From Deltaproteobacteria bacterium (GTDB taxonomy: Bacteria; Bdellovibrionota; FAC87; UBA2466): DNA of 64,000 bases. A model generated the notes under the pieces. The model was not told the origin of the DNA. It ran no database searches and saw only the letters and a list, made by a program, of their open reading frames with translations. Position 1 is the stretch's first letter, and each line of letters starts with the position of its first letter. Of this stretch, positions 35,785 through 45,451 are shown piece by piece. A program made the translations under genes and the position numbers. The stretch spans positions 62,001 through 126,000 of the forward strand of contig JACPWY010000001.1 of assembly GCA_016196825.1 (NCBI GenBank), read 5' to 3'.

Positions 35785-36855
35785 CTATCTCTTTTTTATC
35801 ATGATCAATAACGATGCCGCCAAAAAGAGTGCGTTGGCCGACCACCCCGCCAGGATGGGCGGGATGTGGCCCCCGCGCCCCACGGAAATCGTGATGCGAA
35901 AGAAAAGCAAATAGACCGAAACGATCAGAAAGCACAATCCCACCATGCGACCCGTGGAGTGATGCCGGAGCGCCTGCGTCGAAAGAGCCAACGCAAACAT
36001 CACAAAGATGAGAGGAGCGAAGATGAGCGCCACGCGCTCTTGGTAACTCACCTGCGGCAGCGTCGTATCAAACCCATACGAACGGTTGCGGTTGATGTAG
36101 TGGCGAAGATCCTTGAGCGGCATCATCGCCTCTTCCACTCGGAGCGTTTTAAAATCGGACGGCTTCTCCGGAATGACACCTGACCGGCTCTTGAAGGCGT
36201 TGGAAACGGGGTAGTGGGATTCAGGCGGGTATTGGACGCTGAATCCGTCCTCAAGCACCCACTCATCATTCAGAAAACGCGCGAGTTTCGCCTGGATTCG
36301 CTCTCTCACCCGAAAGTCCCCATCGAGAACATAGATATTGAGATCCTCGAGGATATTGCGGTCCGGCAGGTAGCGCCCCACGTTGTAAAACAATTGGCCG
36401 CTGCGGTACCAGAAACGCTCGTTCCCAAACTGCAAGACCTGTTCGTCGGAGGTGTCGAGCCCCTGCTTAAGAAGCACCTTTTTCTTCTCAAAGTAGGGGA
36501 CCCAGTTGTCGAAAAACAGAAAGCAGATCGTGGAGAGCGTGGCGACGATCGCCACAAAGGTGGAGACAAGTCTCCACAACCCGACACCGCTGAGGTACAG
36601 AGCGAGAATCTCGTTTTGCCGCGACATCGACGCCAAGACAAGGAGCGAAGCCATCAAAACCGCTACAGGTAAGAATTGCTGAAGCACGCTCGGCGTCTGA
36701 TAGGCATAAAGCTGAAAGACCTGCCCCAGCCCCATCCGCAGATCCCAATAGCGGGTGAAAAAATCGACGCTGAGAAAGAGCGTCGCCAGGATCGCCCAGA
36801 CCAGAAAGAAGTAGCTGAAGAATTCGCGGGCGAGATACCGATCCAGGGTATCCAT
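35785..36855 (-). CDS. lptG: LPS export permease LptG/LptF family
   Basis: 356-residue inner-membrane protein of the YjgP/YjgQ family with six helices. Three lie at the N-terminus (TLDRYLAREFFSYFFLVWAI onward), then a periplasmic beta-jellyroll domain (about 125-265), then three at the C-terminus. It forms the LptB2FG extractor that pulls LPS from the inner membrane. The partner gene (lptF) is not adjacent. It overlaps alaS by one base (TAATG). LptG is preferred over LptF by the N-terminal TLDRY motif. Confidence 0.85.
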   Translation of the reverse strand: MDTLDRYLAREFFSYFFLVWAILATLFLSVDFFTRYWDLRMGLGQVFQLYAYQTPSVLQQFLPVAVLMASLLVLASMSRQNEILALYLSGVGLWRLVSTFVAIVATLSTICFLFFDNWVPYFEKKKVLLKQGLDTSDEQVLQFGNERFWYRSGQLFYNVGRYLPDRNILEDLNIYVLDGDFRVRERIQAKLARFLNDEWVLEDGFSVQYPPESHYPVSNAFKSRSGVIPEKPSDFKTLRVEEAMMPLKDLRHYINRNRSYGFDTTLPQVSYQERVALIFAPLIFVMFALALSTQALRHHSTGRMVGLCFLIVSVYLLFFRITISVGRGGHIPPILAGWSANALFLAASLLIMIKKR

Positions 36856-39506
36856 TACGCAGGATCCTGCTTTTCGATCGACTGGCGAAACTGAGCGAAG
36901 GCGCTTTCAATTCCACCCGGATTGGAACCGCCCGCCTGCGCAAAATCGGGCCGACCTCCGCCTGTTCCCCCAACGGCCTGCGCAAGCGGCTTGATCATCT
37001 TGCCAGCGTCCAGCCGCCCTACGAGGTCCTTTGAGAGACCCACGCACAGCGAGACCTTACCTTCATTTTCGGAGGCCAAAACGACGAGAACCCTTTCTTT
37101 CAGCTTATCCCGGATCTGATCCGCCAACGTGCGAAGCACTCCGGGGTTGGCCCCCGGAACGCGTTCGATCACGACCTGAAGATCGCGAACAGTCACCTTA
37201 CGATCCCATGGTGCAGACCCTTGTCCCCCTTGGGCAACGGTCAGCTTCAGCTTATCGATCTCTTTTCGCAGGTGCTTGATCTCGCCAGCGAGTTGATCAA
37301 TCCGATCGGGCAGCTCGGGCGCCTTCACGCCGAGTTTGGCTTCCATGGTTTCAACGAGCCGGTCGTGATCCATCAGCCTGCTCAGCGCGGCCTCCCCAGT
37401 GATGGCCTCGATGCGCCTCACGCCGCTTGCGACCGACGATTCAGCGACCACCTTGACCACTCCAACGTCGGAGATCGTAGAAAGGTGGGTGCCACCGCAA
37501 AGCTCGACACTAAAAGGACTCTCGCCGCCCACCCTGACGACGCGAACTCGATCGCCGTATTTGTCTTCAAAAAAAGCGAGGGCTCCGCTTTTCACAGCTT
37601 GGTCGTAACCCATCTCTTCGGTCTTGACCGGGAGACCAGCGCGAATCTCGCGATTCACCATTCCCTCTATGGTGGCGATCTCATCTCGTGTGACCCCACG
37701 CGGATAGGCAAAATCAAAGCGTAGGCGCCCCGAATCCACGAGAGACCCAGCCTGCTTCACCCGGTCGCCCAATACCTTTCTCAGGGCGGCGTGCAGGAGA
37801 TGCGTCGCCGTATGGTTGATGGCCGTTTTCTTTCTCAGATCGGCGTTCACTGAGAGCTCGACCGTTTCACCAACCTTGAGGGCACCGGAATCGATTGTGA
37901 CCATATGGACAGTGACTCCACCCCATTTCTTAGTGTCGAGAATTCGACCGCGAGTGGAAGCTGACGAGACAACACCTGTGTCGCCTACCTGGCCGCCACT
38001 CTCCGCATAAAACGGCGTCACATCAGCGAGAAAGAAACCCTCCCCCGTCAGCTGCTCTGCCTCTTGGCCACTCGAATCCCAGAGGCGCACCACCGTCCCC
38101 TTATCGCTGACCCGATCGTATCCGGTGAATAGTGTCGCTGGCCTGTTTTTCTCAAGTGATCGGAGGATCCCATCGACGGCAGCCGTGCTTTTCGATCCGG
38201 TCCACGAGCTCTGTCCTCGCTGCTTTTCCATGAGGGCGTTGAAGCCCTCCTCGTCGACACCCACCTGCTGCTCAGCGCAGATCACCTGGACGAGATCGGC
38301 GGGAAAACCAAAGCTGTCATAGAGCTTAAAGACAACTTCGCCTGGGAGCTTGCGGTGGGCCCCCTTCCCGAGGCGAGAAAGGCTCTCCTCGAGGAGTCCG
38401 AGACCCCGATGGAGCGTTTGGTGGAACCGCTCCTCCTCTTCTCGAAAGATCGTCTCGACGTACTTTTGCTTCTCCGCTATCTCGGGATAAACGGCGCCGA
38501 GGCTCCTCACGACGTCTTTAACCAACGAATAGATAAACGGAGCATCCTGATTCAGCTTTTTTCCATGCCGGATCGCTCGGCGAAGGATGCGGCGTAAGAC
38601 ATAACCCCGCCCTTCGTTAGTTGGATTCACTCCATCGGTGACGAGAAAGGTTCCTGAGCGAAGATGATCGGCAATGACTCTCATCGACACATCCGTGTCG
38701 GTGGACTTCCCGTAATCAATCTTCACCGTCTCCGATATCGCCGAGAGAATGGGCTGGAAAACATCTGAGTCGTAGTTGCTGTACACCCCTTGCAGAACGG
38801 CCGAAAGGCGCTCCAGACCGCCACCAGTGTCGACCGAAGGTTTGGGAAGCGGCGCGAGCTTCCCACTCGCATCGCGGTTGTATTGCATGAAAACGAGATT
38901 CCAGATCTCCAGGAAGCGCGTGTCACAGGGGCAACCGGGGGCGCATGTGGGCTTTCCACAGCCGCGGTTCACGCCCCAATCGAAATGGATCTCGGTGCAG
39001 GGGCCGCACGGGCCCGCGTCGCCCATCGCCCAGAAATTGTCCTTCTCACCCAACCGAATGATCCAGTCTTTGCGAACACCCTGCGCCTCCCACAACTTGG
39101 CCGCCTCATCATCGGTCTCAAAGACAGTGACCCAGAGCCGGTCCTTGGGGAGCCCGTAGTGTTTTGTCAGAAGTTCCCAGGCGAACGCGATCGCGTCTTT
39201 TTTGAAGTAATCGCCAAAAGAAAAGTTCCCGAGCATTTCGAAAAAGGTGTGGTGGCGCGGGGTGAACCCGACATTTTCGAGATCGTTGTGCTTGCCGCCC
39301 GCGCGCACGCATTTCTGAGCGGTCGTGGCGCGTTTGAATCCCAAATCTTGCAAGCCCAGAAAGCAATCCTTGAACTGGACCATCCCGGCGTTGGTGAAGA
39401 GGAGGGTCGGATCTTGGGCCGGAATCAATGGTGAACTCTTCACCCTCCGATGGCCCACCCCTTCGAAAAAACTGAGGAATTTTTCACGGACGTCGGTGGA
39501 TCTCAT
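36855..39506 (-). CDS. alaS: Alanyl-tRNA synthetase
   Basis: 883 residues, full length. The class II catalytic core begins with REKFLSFFEGVGHRRVKSS and contains FTNAGMVQFK and RHHTFFEMLGNFSFGDYFK. The editing domain is seen through NHTATHLLHAALRK and VELCGGTHLS (zinc-binding His/Cys), and a C-Ala domain ends the protein. A possible promoter TTGCCA/TAGACT with 16-base spacing lies about 20 to 50 bases upstream. It heads the leftward operon. Confidence 0.97.
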   Translation of the reverse strand: MRSTDVREKFLSFFEGVGHRRVKSSPLIPAQDPTLLFTNAGMVQFKDCFLGLQDLGFKRATTAQKCVRAGGKHNDLENVGFTPRHHTFFEMLGNFSFGDYFKKDAIAFAWELLTKHYGLPKDRLWVTVFETDDEAAKLWEAQGVRKDWIIRLGEKDNFWAMGDAGPCGPCTEIHFDWGVNRGCGKPTCAPGCPCDTRFLEIWNLVFMQYNRDASGKLAPLPKPSVDTGGGLERLSAVLQGVYSNYDSDVFQPILSAISETVKIDYGKSTDTDVSMRVIADHLRSGTFLVTDGVNPTNEGRGYVLRRILRRAIRHGKKLNQDAPFIYSLVKDVVRSLGAVYPEIAEKQKYVETIFREEEERFHQTLHRGLGLLEESLSRLGKGAHRKLPGEVVFKLYDSFGFPADLVQVICAEQQVGVDEEGFNALMEKQRGQSSWTGSKSTAAVDGILRSLEKNRPATLFTGYDRVSDKGTVVRLWDSSGQEAEQLTGEGFFLADVTPFYAESGGQVGDTGVVSSASTRGRILDTKKWGGVTVHMVTIDSGALKVGETVELSVNADLRKKTAINHTATHLLHAALRKVLGDRVKQAGSLVDSGRLRFDFAYPRGVTRDEIATIEGMVNREIRAGLPVKTEEMGYDQAVKSGALAFFEDKYGDRVRVVRVGGESPFSVELCGGTHLSTISDVGVVKVVAESSVASGVRRIEAITGEAALSRLMDHDRLVETMEAKLGVKAPELPDRIDQLAGEIKHLRKEIDKLKLTVAQGGQGSAPWDRKVTVRDLQVVIERVPGANPGVLRTLADQIRDKLKERVLVVLASENEGKVSLCVGLSKDLVGRLDAGKMIKPLAQAVGGTGGGRPDFAQAGGSNPGGIESAFAQFRQSIEKQDPA

Positions 39507-39575
39507 GGCCCCGGAAGTCTATCGCATCCAAATATTTTGGCAATCACGCCCGTTTAGAGTTACCTTGAGAGGCTT

Positions 39576-40529
39576 ATGGCGATTCGACACGATTGGACGG
39601 CCCCAGAGGCCTTCACTATCCTGACCTCCCCTCTTACCGACCTTCTGAAGCACGCCAATGAGATCCATCGAGAGTTTGCCGATCACGACGTGCAGCAATG
39701 CGAGCTGCTCTCGGTGAAAACCGGCGCCTGTCCGGAGGATTGTGGCTACTGCTCACAAAGCGCCCACGTGAAGACCGACATCACGATGGAGCCCTTGATG
39801 GAACCCGAAAAGGTGATCGCGGCGGCAAAGTCGGCCAAGGAACGCGGGGCCACTCGCTTTTGCATGGGCGCCGCCTGGCGGGATGTCCCCTCCGATCGAA
39901 GATTTGAAACGGTATTGTCAATGATCCGCGGCGTGGCCGCGACGGGCCTTGAGGTTTGCTGCACGATGGGGATGGCGACCGAAGCTCAATTGCGCAGGAT
40001 GAAAACGGCCGGCCTCCACTCGTACAATCACAACCTCGACACGAGTCGTGAGCACTATCCGAAGGTGACGACAACCCGCACTTATGATGACCGACTCGAA
40101 ACATTGCAAGCTGCTCGCCGCGCCGGAGTGGCCCTGTGTTGTGGCGGAATTTTGGGGCTGGGCGAGACAGTGAATGATCGCGCGGCCATGCTGACTGAAC
40201 TGGCGCGAATGAATCCGCACCCCGAGAGCGTTCCGATCAATCTCCTCGTGCCGGTGGAAAACACCCCGATGCAGACCTTTGCCCCGGTCCCCTTTGAGGA
40301 ATTCTTGCGGGCCATTGCGAGCGCTCGCATCATGTTGCCTCGGGCGCGTGTGCGACTAAGCGCGGGCCGCAACTCCCTGACGCAAGAACAACAACTCGCC
40401 TGTTTTTACGCCGGGGCGAATTCGATTTTCATTGGCGATAAGCTTCTCACCACACCGAATGTGGAGTGGGAATCTGACAGATCCCTCCTTCGGCTCTACG
40501 AAACCGATGAGATCCGAGCTACTGATTGA
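39576..40529 (+). CDS. bioB: Biotin synthase
   Basis: 317 residues; radical SAM enzyme inserting sulfur into dethiobiotin. The [4Fe-4S] motif CPEDCGYCSQS and the [2Fe-2S] ligands in FCMGAAWR and EVCCTMGM, plus the Arg in VRLSAGR, are visible. Ribosome site GAGAGG. Other bio genes are not nearby. Its end overlaps the convergent LamG lipoprotein gene by 11 bases. Confidence 0.97.
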   Translation: MAIRHDWTAPEAFTILTSPLTDLLKHANEIHREFADHDVQQCELLSVKTGACPEDCGYCSQSAHVKTDITMEPLMEPEKVIAAAKSAKERGATRFCMGAAWRDVPSDRRFETVLSMIRGVAATGLEVCCTMGMATEAQLRRMKTAGLHSYNHNLDTSREHYPKVTTTRTYDDRLETLQAARRAGVALCCGGILGLGETVNDRAAMLTELARMNPHPESVPINLLVPVENTPMQTFAPVPFEEFLRAIASARIMLPRARVRLSAGRNSLTQEQQLACFYAGANSIFIGDKLLTTPNVEWESDRSLLRLYETDEIRATD

Positions 40530-42213
40530 GAATTTGTCCGAGGAATTCGACGCCGAGAAGTTCCGACATGCCTGCGCCGTCAGCGTTGAGAATCGCGCGA
40601 AAATAGACCTGGCCGGGCGCTGAGCCAAAGACCTGGATCCCGGCATTCATCTGAGCGCCCGTGTTGGCGTTTGCGAGCGAGGCGCCCGCAGGGGCCCAGC
40701 GGAAACCATCAAAGTAATACCAATTGACCCCATCGCCGCTGAGTTGGTAGCGGATCGCGCCCTGGTTGTTAATGCCGATGTATTCGTTGAACCCGGTCAA
40801 GCTTTGGTAGGTGATGGCTTTCACTGGACTCACCTGCGCGCCGGCATAGTAGTGGGTCGGTCCTACTTCGACGGAGGAGATCCGGACCGGTGTCGTGAGG
40901 CTGTTGCGGGTCAGATTCAACTCGTACTGGAAGGAACGCCCCGCGGTGGCAGGTGGCAGATTGAACGTCGCCGAACCCGAAGCTGGAACCGTTGTGTAGC
41001 TCGTTGAGCAATTGTTCGGGGTGGAACAGGTCTGGATGCCCAAAGTAAGGGAGGCCGCCGCTCGCTGAAAATGGGCCATGATCTCGGTCGGAGTGAGGGC
41101 CTGATTATAGACGGCAACATCCTGGAAGTTACCACTATAGGCATAGATCGCGTTGTCCGTTCTCTGGCACTTGTAGCCGTCCCCATTGGCCTCCTGAGCG
41201 GTCTGGCCGACGTAGAGGCAATACTGGGGGTTGGCGAAACTAAACTCAGCGTTAGGGAGACTATCGGCGTAAACGGGTAGGCCGTCTTTGTAAAAAACTA
41301 CGTTGGCTGTGTTTACATCAGCGACCACGGACCACGTCACCGCCACATGGTGCCACTGACCGTCCGAAAGCGAGAGGCCTGTGTTTTTCGTGGCGCTGCC
41401 TCTGCGCAATTGAAGAGCGCTGAGATCCCGCGCGGTGAGAAAGTTCGAATTTCCATTATTGGTCCCCGCCTCTGAAACGGCTAGTCCGAATAGGGAACCG
41501 TTCGTGGCCGTTGTTTTGACCCACATCTCAACGGTGACCGCGGCGGGATTCACCCCCACGAGATTGGGCACCACGATCAGATCATTGGTCGAGCTGACCG
41601 ATCGGGACTGGCCACCAAAGAAACTCCCAAAACCAAACCTCCCTGAGCTGGCCGATTGTGTTCCGGTCACCGCAACAATCTGTTTTTTGGTCGAGTAATC
41701 CTTGATTGGCGTGCCGGCGGCCTCGTTCATATGCAGGAGAAGAATATTATTTCGCATGTCAGCCGCGTTCTGGCTGAATCCCTTCTCGAGTGCGGAGTTA
41801 TCCGGCAGGAGGAGGCCCAGAGGAGTTGTGGTCTTCACCGTAACGGTCTGCCACGGCACAGAGTTACCAGCATCGAACACCCGGGACTGGAAACTGCCAG
41901 TCGAGAATCCAGAGGCAAGTGAATAGGCCATACCATCCCACGACATCCCAGTCGCCGATACCGCCGCAAAATCGGACTGAGAAACCTGACCCTGCGGAAC
42001 AGAATTCGATCGCAAAATGCTGCCTTCGAAGACTCCGGCCATATTGTTTGTGAAACTATAAAGAGAGGGGTCCGTGAATTGATAGCGATAGGAGGAGGCA
42101 TATCCGCCGCCCACCGATGTGCTCCCACTCACGATCAGGCGCTGGGAACAGGCCGCCAGGACAAGCATGAGTGTGGACAAAGCAGTCGCTTTTCCAATGG
42201 TCTTCCAGGTCAT
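40519..42213 (-). CDS. LamG-domain lipoprotein
   Basis: 564 residues. A type II signal peptide with lipobox LAAC puts the lipidated Cys at C22. A LamG/concanavalin-like domain lies at about 155-385 (VTVEMWVKTTATNGSLFG, GQWHHVAVTWSVV, YKDGLPVYADSL). The C-terminal region is again beta-rich, with a recurring FQSRVFDAG-type jelly-roll pattern near residue 110. It is probably a surface lectin or adhesin that binds sugars or host matrix. Confidence 0.85.
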   Translation of the reverse strand: MTWKTIGKATALSTLMLVLAACSQRLIVSGSTSVGGGYASSYRYQFTDPSLYSFTNNMAGVFEGSILRSNSVPQGQVSQSDFAAVSATGMSWDGMAYSLASGFSTGSFQSRVFDAGNSVPWQTVTVKTTTPLGLLLPDNSALEKGFSQNAADMRNNILLLHMNEAAGTPIKDYSTKKQIVAVTGTQSASSGRFGFGSFFGGQSRSVSSTNDLIVVPNLVGVNPAAVTVEMWVKTTATNGSLFGLAVSEAGTNNGNSNFLTARDLSALQLRRGSATKNTGLSLSDGQWHHVAVTWSVVADVNTANVVFYKDGLPVYADSLPNAEFSFANPQYCLYVGQTAQEANGDGYKCQRTDNAIYAYSGNFQDVAVYNQALTPTEIMAHFQRAAASLTLGIQTCSTPNNCSTSYTTVPASGSATFNLPPATAGRSFQYELNLTRNSLTTPVRISSVEVGPTHYYAGAQVSPVKAITYQSLTGFNEYIGINNQGAIRYQLSGDGVNWYYFDGFRWAPAGASLANANTGAQMNAGIQVFGSAPGQVYFRAILNADGAGMSELLGVEFLGQILNQ

Positions 42214-42506
42214 ACAGGCCTAGTGACTTCAATCCCCGTGCCACACACGTAGAATACGGCTAACCCCGTGGGACTCCTCGAGAGTGGAATGGTTCGCCAA
42301 CTGAAAATCAACTGCGCAGATGTCAAAGTTTTAGACAGAAAAAGCGAGCGTCGTCGGTATTCCTCATGGGGATTCAAAGGGTTAAGGAAACCCCTTCTAA
42401 AAAAGGGGCTGCCAGGGAAATTACAGAGGGCTGTATCGGGAATATTCTGACAGTGGAAAACAGCAAAATACAGTCAGAAACGCCCACGCCTGAGAAGCCG
42501 AAAAAG
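42214..42506. other. Non-coding gap with small hairpin
   Basis: About 290 bases without a supported gene. A hairpin CCCCTT/AAGGGG lies at 42391-42408. The region near 42214-42260 should hold the promoter of the leftward LamG lipoprotein gene, not placed. Confidence 0.45.
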
Positions 42507-43364
42507 CTATTGGGGCTTGGGAGCCGGGATGATGATCCTCTCCCACTCCTGCCATGCTGCATTGAGGGATCCGTTGGGGTGGAGCACGAACACTTTAACT
42601 TTGTCGGATGAGTTTCCAGGGGCGGGTTGCCCAGACAAAGAGACGAGTGGTGGGATCACGCGATAGTCCGTGAAACCGATGTCGACCTCCCTGAAACGGT
42701 AGGATTCTCGATAGCTATTTGTGGTAGATTTTTGCAGTACCAGTCTAAAATCCGGATCTTGATCGATTTCGTTGAGGATCGAATCGATCTTTACTCGCTC
42801 TCGGTCAATATACTCAGCTGTGTGATCAAATACGGTGGTTGTGGGATCGTAAGCTGAAAGTTCTCTAATCCAGATGTCGTCGACCCCGAGATTCCGGGCC
42901 CAGTCGAGATAGTCTTTGAGGCCCTTGAGATCATGGATTCCCTCTTTGAGCAATACCAGACTGAAACGAGGGCGTACCCCTCGCTTCACGGCCTGTTCAA
43001 TCGCCCTTTCCAAGCTGTCGTGGTCGTGAGGTTTCATCCTCATCACCGCTGCATTTGTTTCCCGGTCAAAGTGGGCGACGCTCATGTTGATGTGATTCAG
43101 GTTTGCCTCAAGAAGGTGATCCAGAACAGTCCATCGATTTTGCGGCGGCTTCTCCATGAAGCCCTCGCCGGGAGCCGGGTCCAGAAGGCGCGTTCCGTTA
43201 GTGTGTATGCGTTCCGTTAGTGTGTATGTGCAAACAAATCTGCTCGGCACGTTAGTCGCCCCCGGGACGTGCGATGCTCTTTCATTGGCGCGGCAGCCAT
43301 CCCTTCGACCGACCACGTTACTCAGAAAAAATCCTAAAAATTTAGTTGCAGTGCTCGGCGACAA
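42507..43364 (-). pseudogene. Radical SAM protein fragment lacking its N-terminus
   Basis: The frame codes for 285 residues, but only the part from about residue 52 on looks genuine: RIHTNGTRLL and NHINMSVAHFD are the second and third strands of a MoaA-like radical SAM barrel. The N-terminal Cys-x3-Cys-x2-Cys motif is missing. The upstream part overlaps the end of the Fe-S oxidoreductase gene and has no ribosome site. A 19-base tandem duplication (43190-43227) falls exactly at the TNG motif and shifts the frame. I read it as a decayed gene. Confidence 0.65.
43190..43227. repeat. 19-bp perfect tandem duplication
   Basis: Two adjacent identical units (43190-43208 and 43209-43227) of GCGTTCCGTTAGTGTGTAT. 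The length is not a multiple of three, so a frame shift results in the radical SAM fragment. Slippage during replication is the likely origin. Confidence 0.9.
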
Positions 43365-45375
43365 GCTCCATCACGTCGGCGACACGCACCTGGTCGGCGA
43401 GCCCCTTCTCGTTGATTCCGCTGCCGATCATGATGCGGCAATATGGGCAGGAGGTGGCGACGACATCCGGCTTCTTTTCAAGGGCCTGTTCCGTGCGCAT
43501 CACATTCACGCGCTGATCTTTGCGTTCCTCCATCCACATCCGCCCACCGCCCGCGCCGCAGCAGGTGCCTTCCCGCTTGCAGAAGTACATCTCCTTGAGA
43601 TTCAGACCTTCGATATTCTCGAGAAGATTGCGGGGTTCGTCGTAGATATCATTATAGCGCCCGTAGAAACAGGAATCGTGATAGACCACGTCCTTTTTAA
43701 ACTCGCCGTCGAGCTTGATCTTACCGTCGGACACCAGCTTCCCGACGACGGCCGCCGCATGCTCCACCTGCCACTCGCCCCCAAAGTCGGGGTACTCATT
43801 TTTCAGGGTATTGAAACAGTGCGGGCAATTGACGAGGATTTTTTGGACGTTGTGTTCCTTCAGCCGATTCACCAGGGCCCCGGCCATCGATTGAAAGAGA
43901 TATTCGTTGCCCAGTCTTCGGGCCGAATCCCCGTTGCAAAGTTCGTCGTTGCCAAGAACGGCAAAGTTGACCCCACCCTTTTTCAGCAGCCGAACAAAGG
44001 CTTGAGTTGCCTTGCGGTTATTGGAATCGAAAGAACCGCCGCATCCGACGTAATAGAGATATTCAAAATCCTTTTTCTCTGAGACTAGTGGAACCCCGAG
44101 CCCTTCCGCCCACGCCCCTCGCTCAGAGCTGCTGATGCCCCAAGGGTTAGAGTTGGTCTCCATCCCCTTGAAGGCCCGGCCGAGCTCCTCCGGAAAGCGC
44201 GAGGCCTCCTGAACCAGGTGTTGTCGGATGTCGACGATCTTATCGACGTATTCGATATTCACCGGACAGGCCTCTTCACAGGCTCGGCATTCCACGCACG
44301 ACCAGACCACATCGTCCGAAACAGCTTTGCCCTCGCCAACAACCACATCGTATTGCGTGTCAGCCTTGGCCTCGAGCAGAGTTGGCTGCAACTGATACAC
44401 ATGATCGCGCAGATTCAGGAGAAATTGTCGAGGAGCCAAAGGTTTCCCCGTGGCCGCTGCCGGGCAAAACGATGAGCAACGCCCGCATTCGGTGCAGCTA
44501 AACATATCGAGCACCTGTTTCCAGGTGAATTGGTTGGCCTGAGAACGTCCGAAGAGCGGGGTCTCGGACGTAAAATCGCGTTTCGCGAGTCGCCCCTTCG
44601 GTGTGACCCTTCCGAAGAAGACATTGGGAATCGCGGTAATAATGTGGAAGTGCTTTGAGCGAGGGAGGAGATTCACAAAGGTCAGAATCACTAGATTGTG
44701 CACCCACCAGGCGGTTCGACCCACCGTAGTCGCTAGACCCTGATCGCCGCCGAAGAGGGTAGAAACCCACCGGCTGACAGGTTGCCAAGTCGCTTCCCAA
44801 GCCACCAGAGGATCGTTTGCCAGGAAAAAAATGTGAGCGGCGTCATACAGAATCCCCGAGAGCATGATCGTAAAGATGAAGCTCAGTATGATGATCGCCT
44901 CGGCGTGGCTGTGCGAGTAGAGTTTTTCCTCGGCGGGCAAGATGCCAAAGAGGCGCCGAGGTTTTGTGATCGTCCAACGAATCAGCGCCCCCACCACGGC
45001 CAACGTAACAACGATCTCAAAGACCTCTTTGCTGGCCGCATACGGACCACCCAAAAGCTCGTTGGTCAGGAAGGGCACCTTGAACTCGGCCACCCAACCA
45101 CGACCGAACATCGTGATCACCTGAAAAAGAAGCACACAGAAACCCCAGAACACTGCGATGTGCATCCACCCGGCCGGCTGTTCGCCAAGGAAGAACTTCT
45201 TTTGAAGGAAGCCGTAGACTATAGAGTTTTTGATCCGATCCCCCCAGGTCCCGCTCGCGTAGCTGCGGCCATCATCGCGACGCGCCACTAGAAGGAGCCG
45301 AAAGCGCCCCCAGAGCTGCCAAAGAAGAAAGCCGACGCCCGCGCAAAAGAAGAGTGTCCAAAGGAGTATCATCAT
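43342..45375 (-). CDS. Membrane Fe-S oxidoreductase, EtfD/heterodisulfide-reductase-like
   Basis: 677 residues. About six N-terminal membrane helices form a nitrate-reductase-gamma-like haem b domain. Two [4Fe-4S] motifs follow: CTECGRCSSFCP and CVECRACEEACP. Two CCG domains end the protein, the second intact (YHDSCFYGRYNDIY and GTCCGAGGGRMW), the first with CNG instead of CCG. Such proteins pass electrons from ETF or similar carriers to menaquinone during fatty acid oxidation. The etfAB genes are not nearby, so the donor is unproven. Confidence 0.9.
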   Translation of the reverse strand: MMILLWTLFFCAGVGFLLWQLWGRFRLLLVARRDDGRSYASGTWGDRIKNSIVYGFLQKKFFLGEQPAGWMHIAVFWGFCVLLFQVITMFGRGWVAEFKVPFLTNELLGGPYAASKEVFEIVVTLAVVGALIRWTITKPRRLFGILPAEEKLYSHSHAEAIIILSFIFTIMLSGILYDAAHIFFLANDPLVAWEATWQPVSRWVSTLFGGDQGLATTVGRTAWWVHNLVILTFVNLLPRSKHFHIITAIPNVFFGRVTPKGRLAKRDFTSETPLFGRSQANQFTWKQVLDMFSCTECGRCSSFCPAAATGKPLAPRQFLLNLRDHVYQLQPTLLEAKADTQYDVVVGEGKAVSDDVVWSCVECRACEEACPVNIEYVDKIVDIRQHLVQEASRFPEELGRAFKGMETNSNPWGISSSERGAWAEGLGVPLVSEKKDFEYLYYVGCGGSFDSNNRKATQAFVRLLKKGGVNFAVLGNDELCNGDSARRLGNEYLFQSMAGALVNRLKEHNVQKILVNCPHCFNTLKNEYPDFGGEWQVEHAAAVVGKLVSDGKIKLDGEFKKDVVYHDSCFYGRYNDIYDEPRNLLENIEGLNLKEMYFCKREGTCCGAGGGRMWMEERKDQRVNVMRTEQALEKKPDVVATSCPYCRIMIGSGINEKGLADQVRVADVMELVAEHCN

Positions 45376-45451
45376 GATTTCAGTCTATTTTTCGGAGCAG
45401 ACGCGGGCAACTAAAAGTTGAAATGGGATCGGGTGGTGCTACCCTTTGCGG

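Noticed and set aside
42294-42506. Possible tRNA or small RNA in the 42.2-42.5 kb gap
   Set aside because: No cloverleaf or T-arm consensus was found, only a short hairpin.
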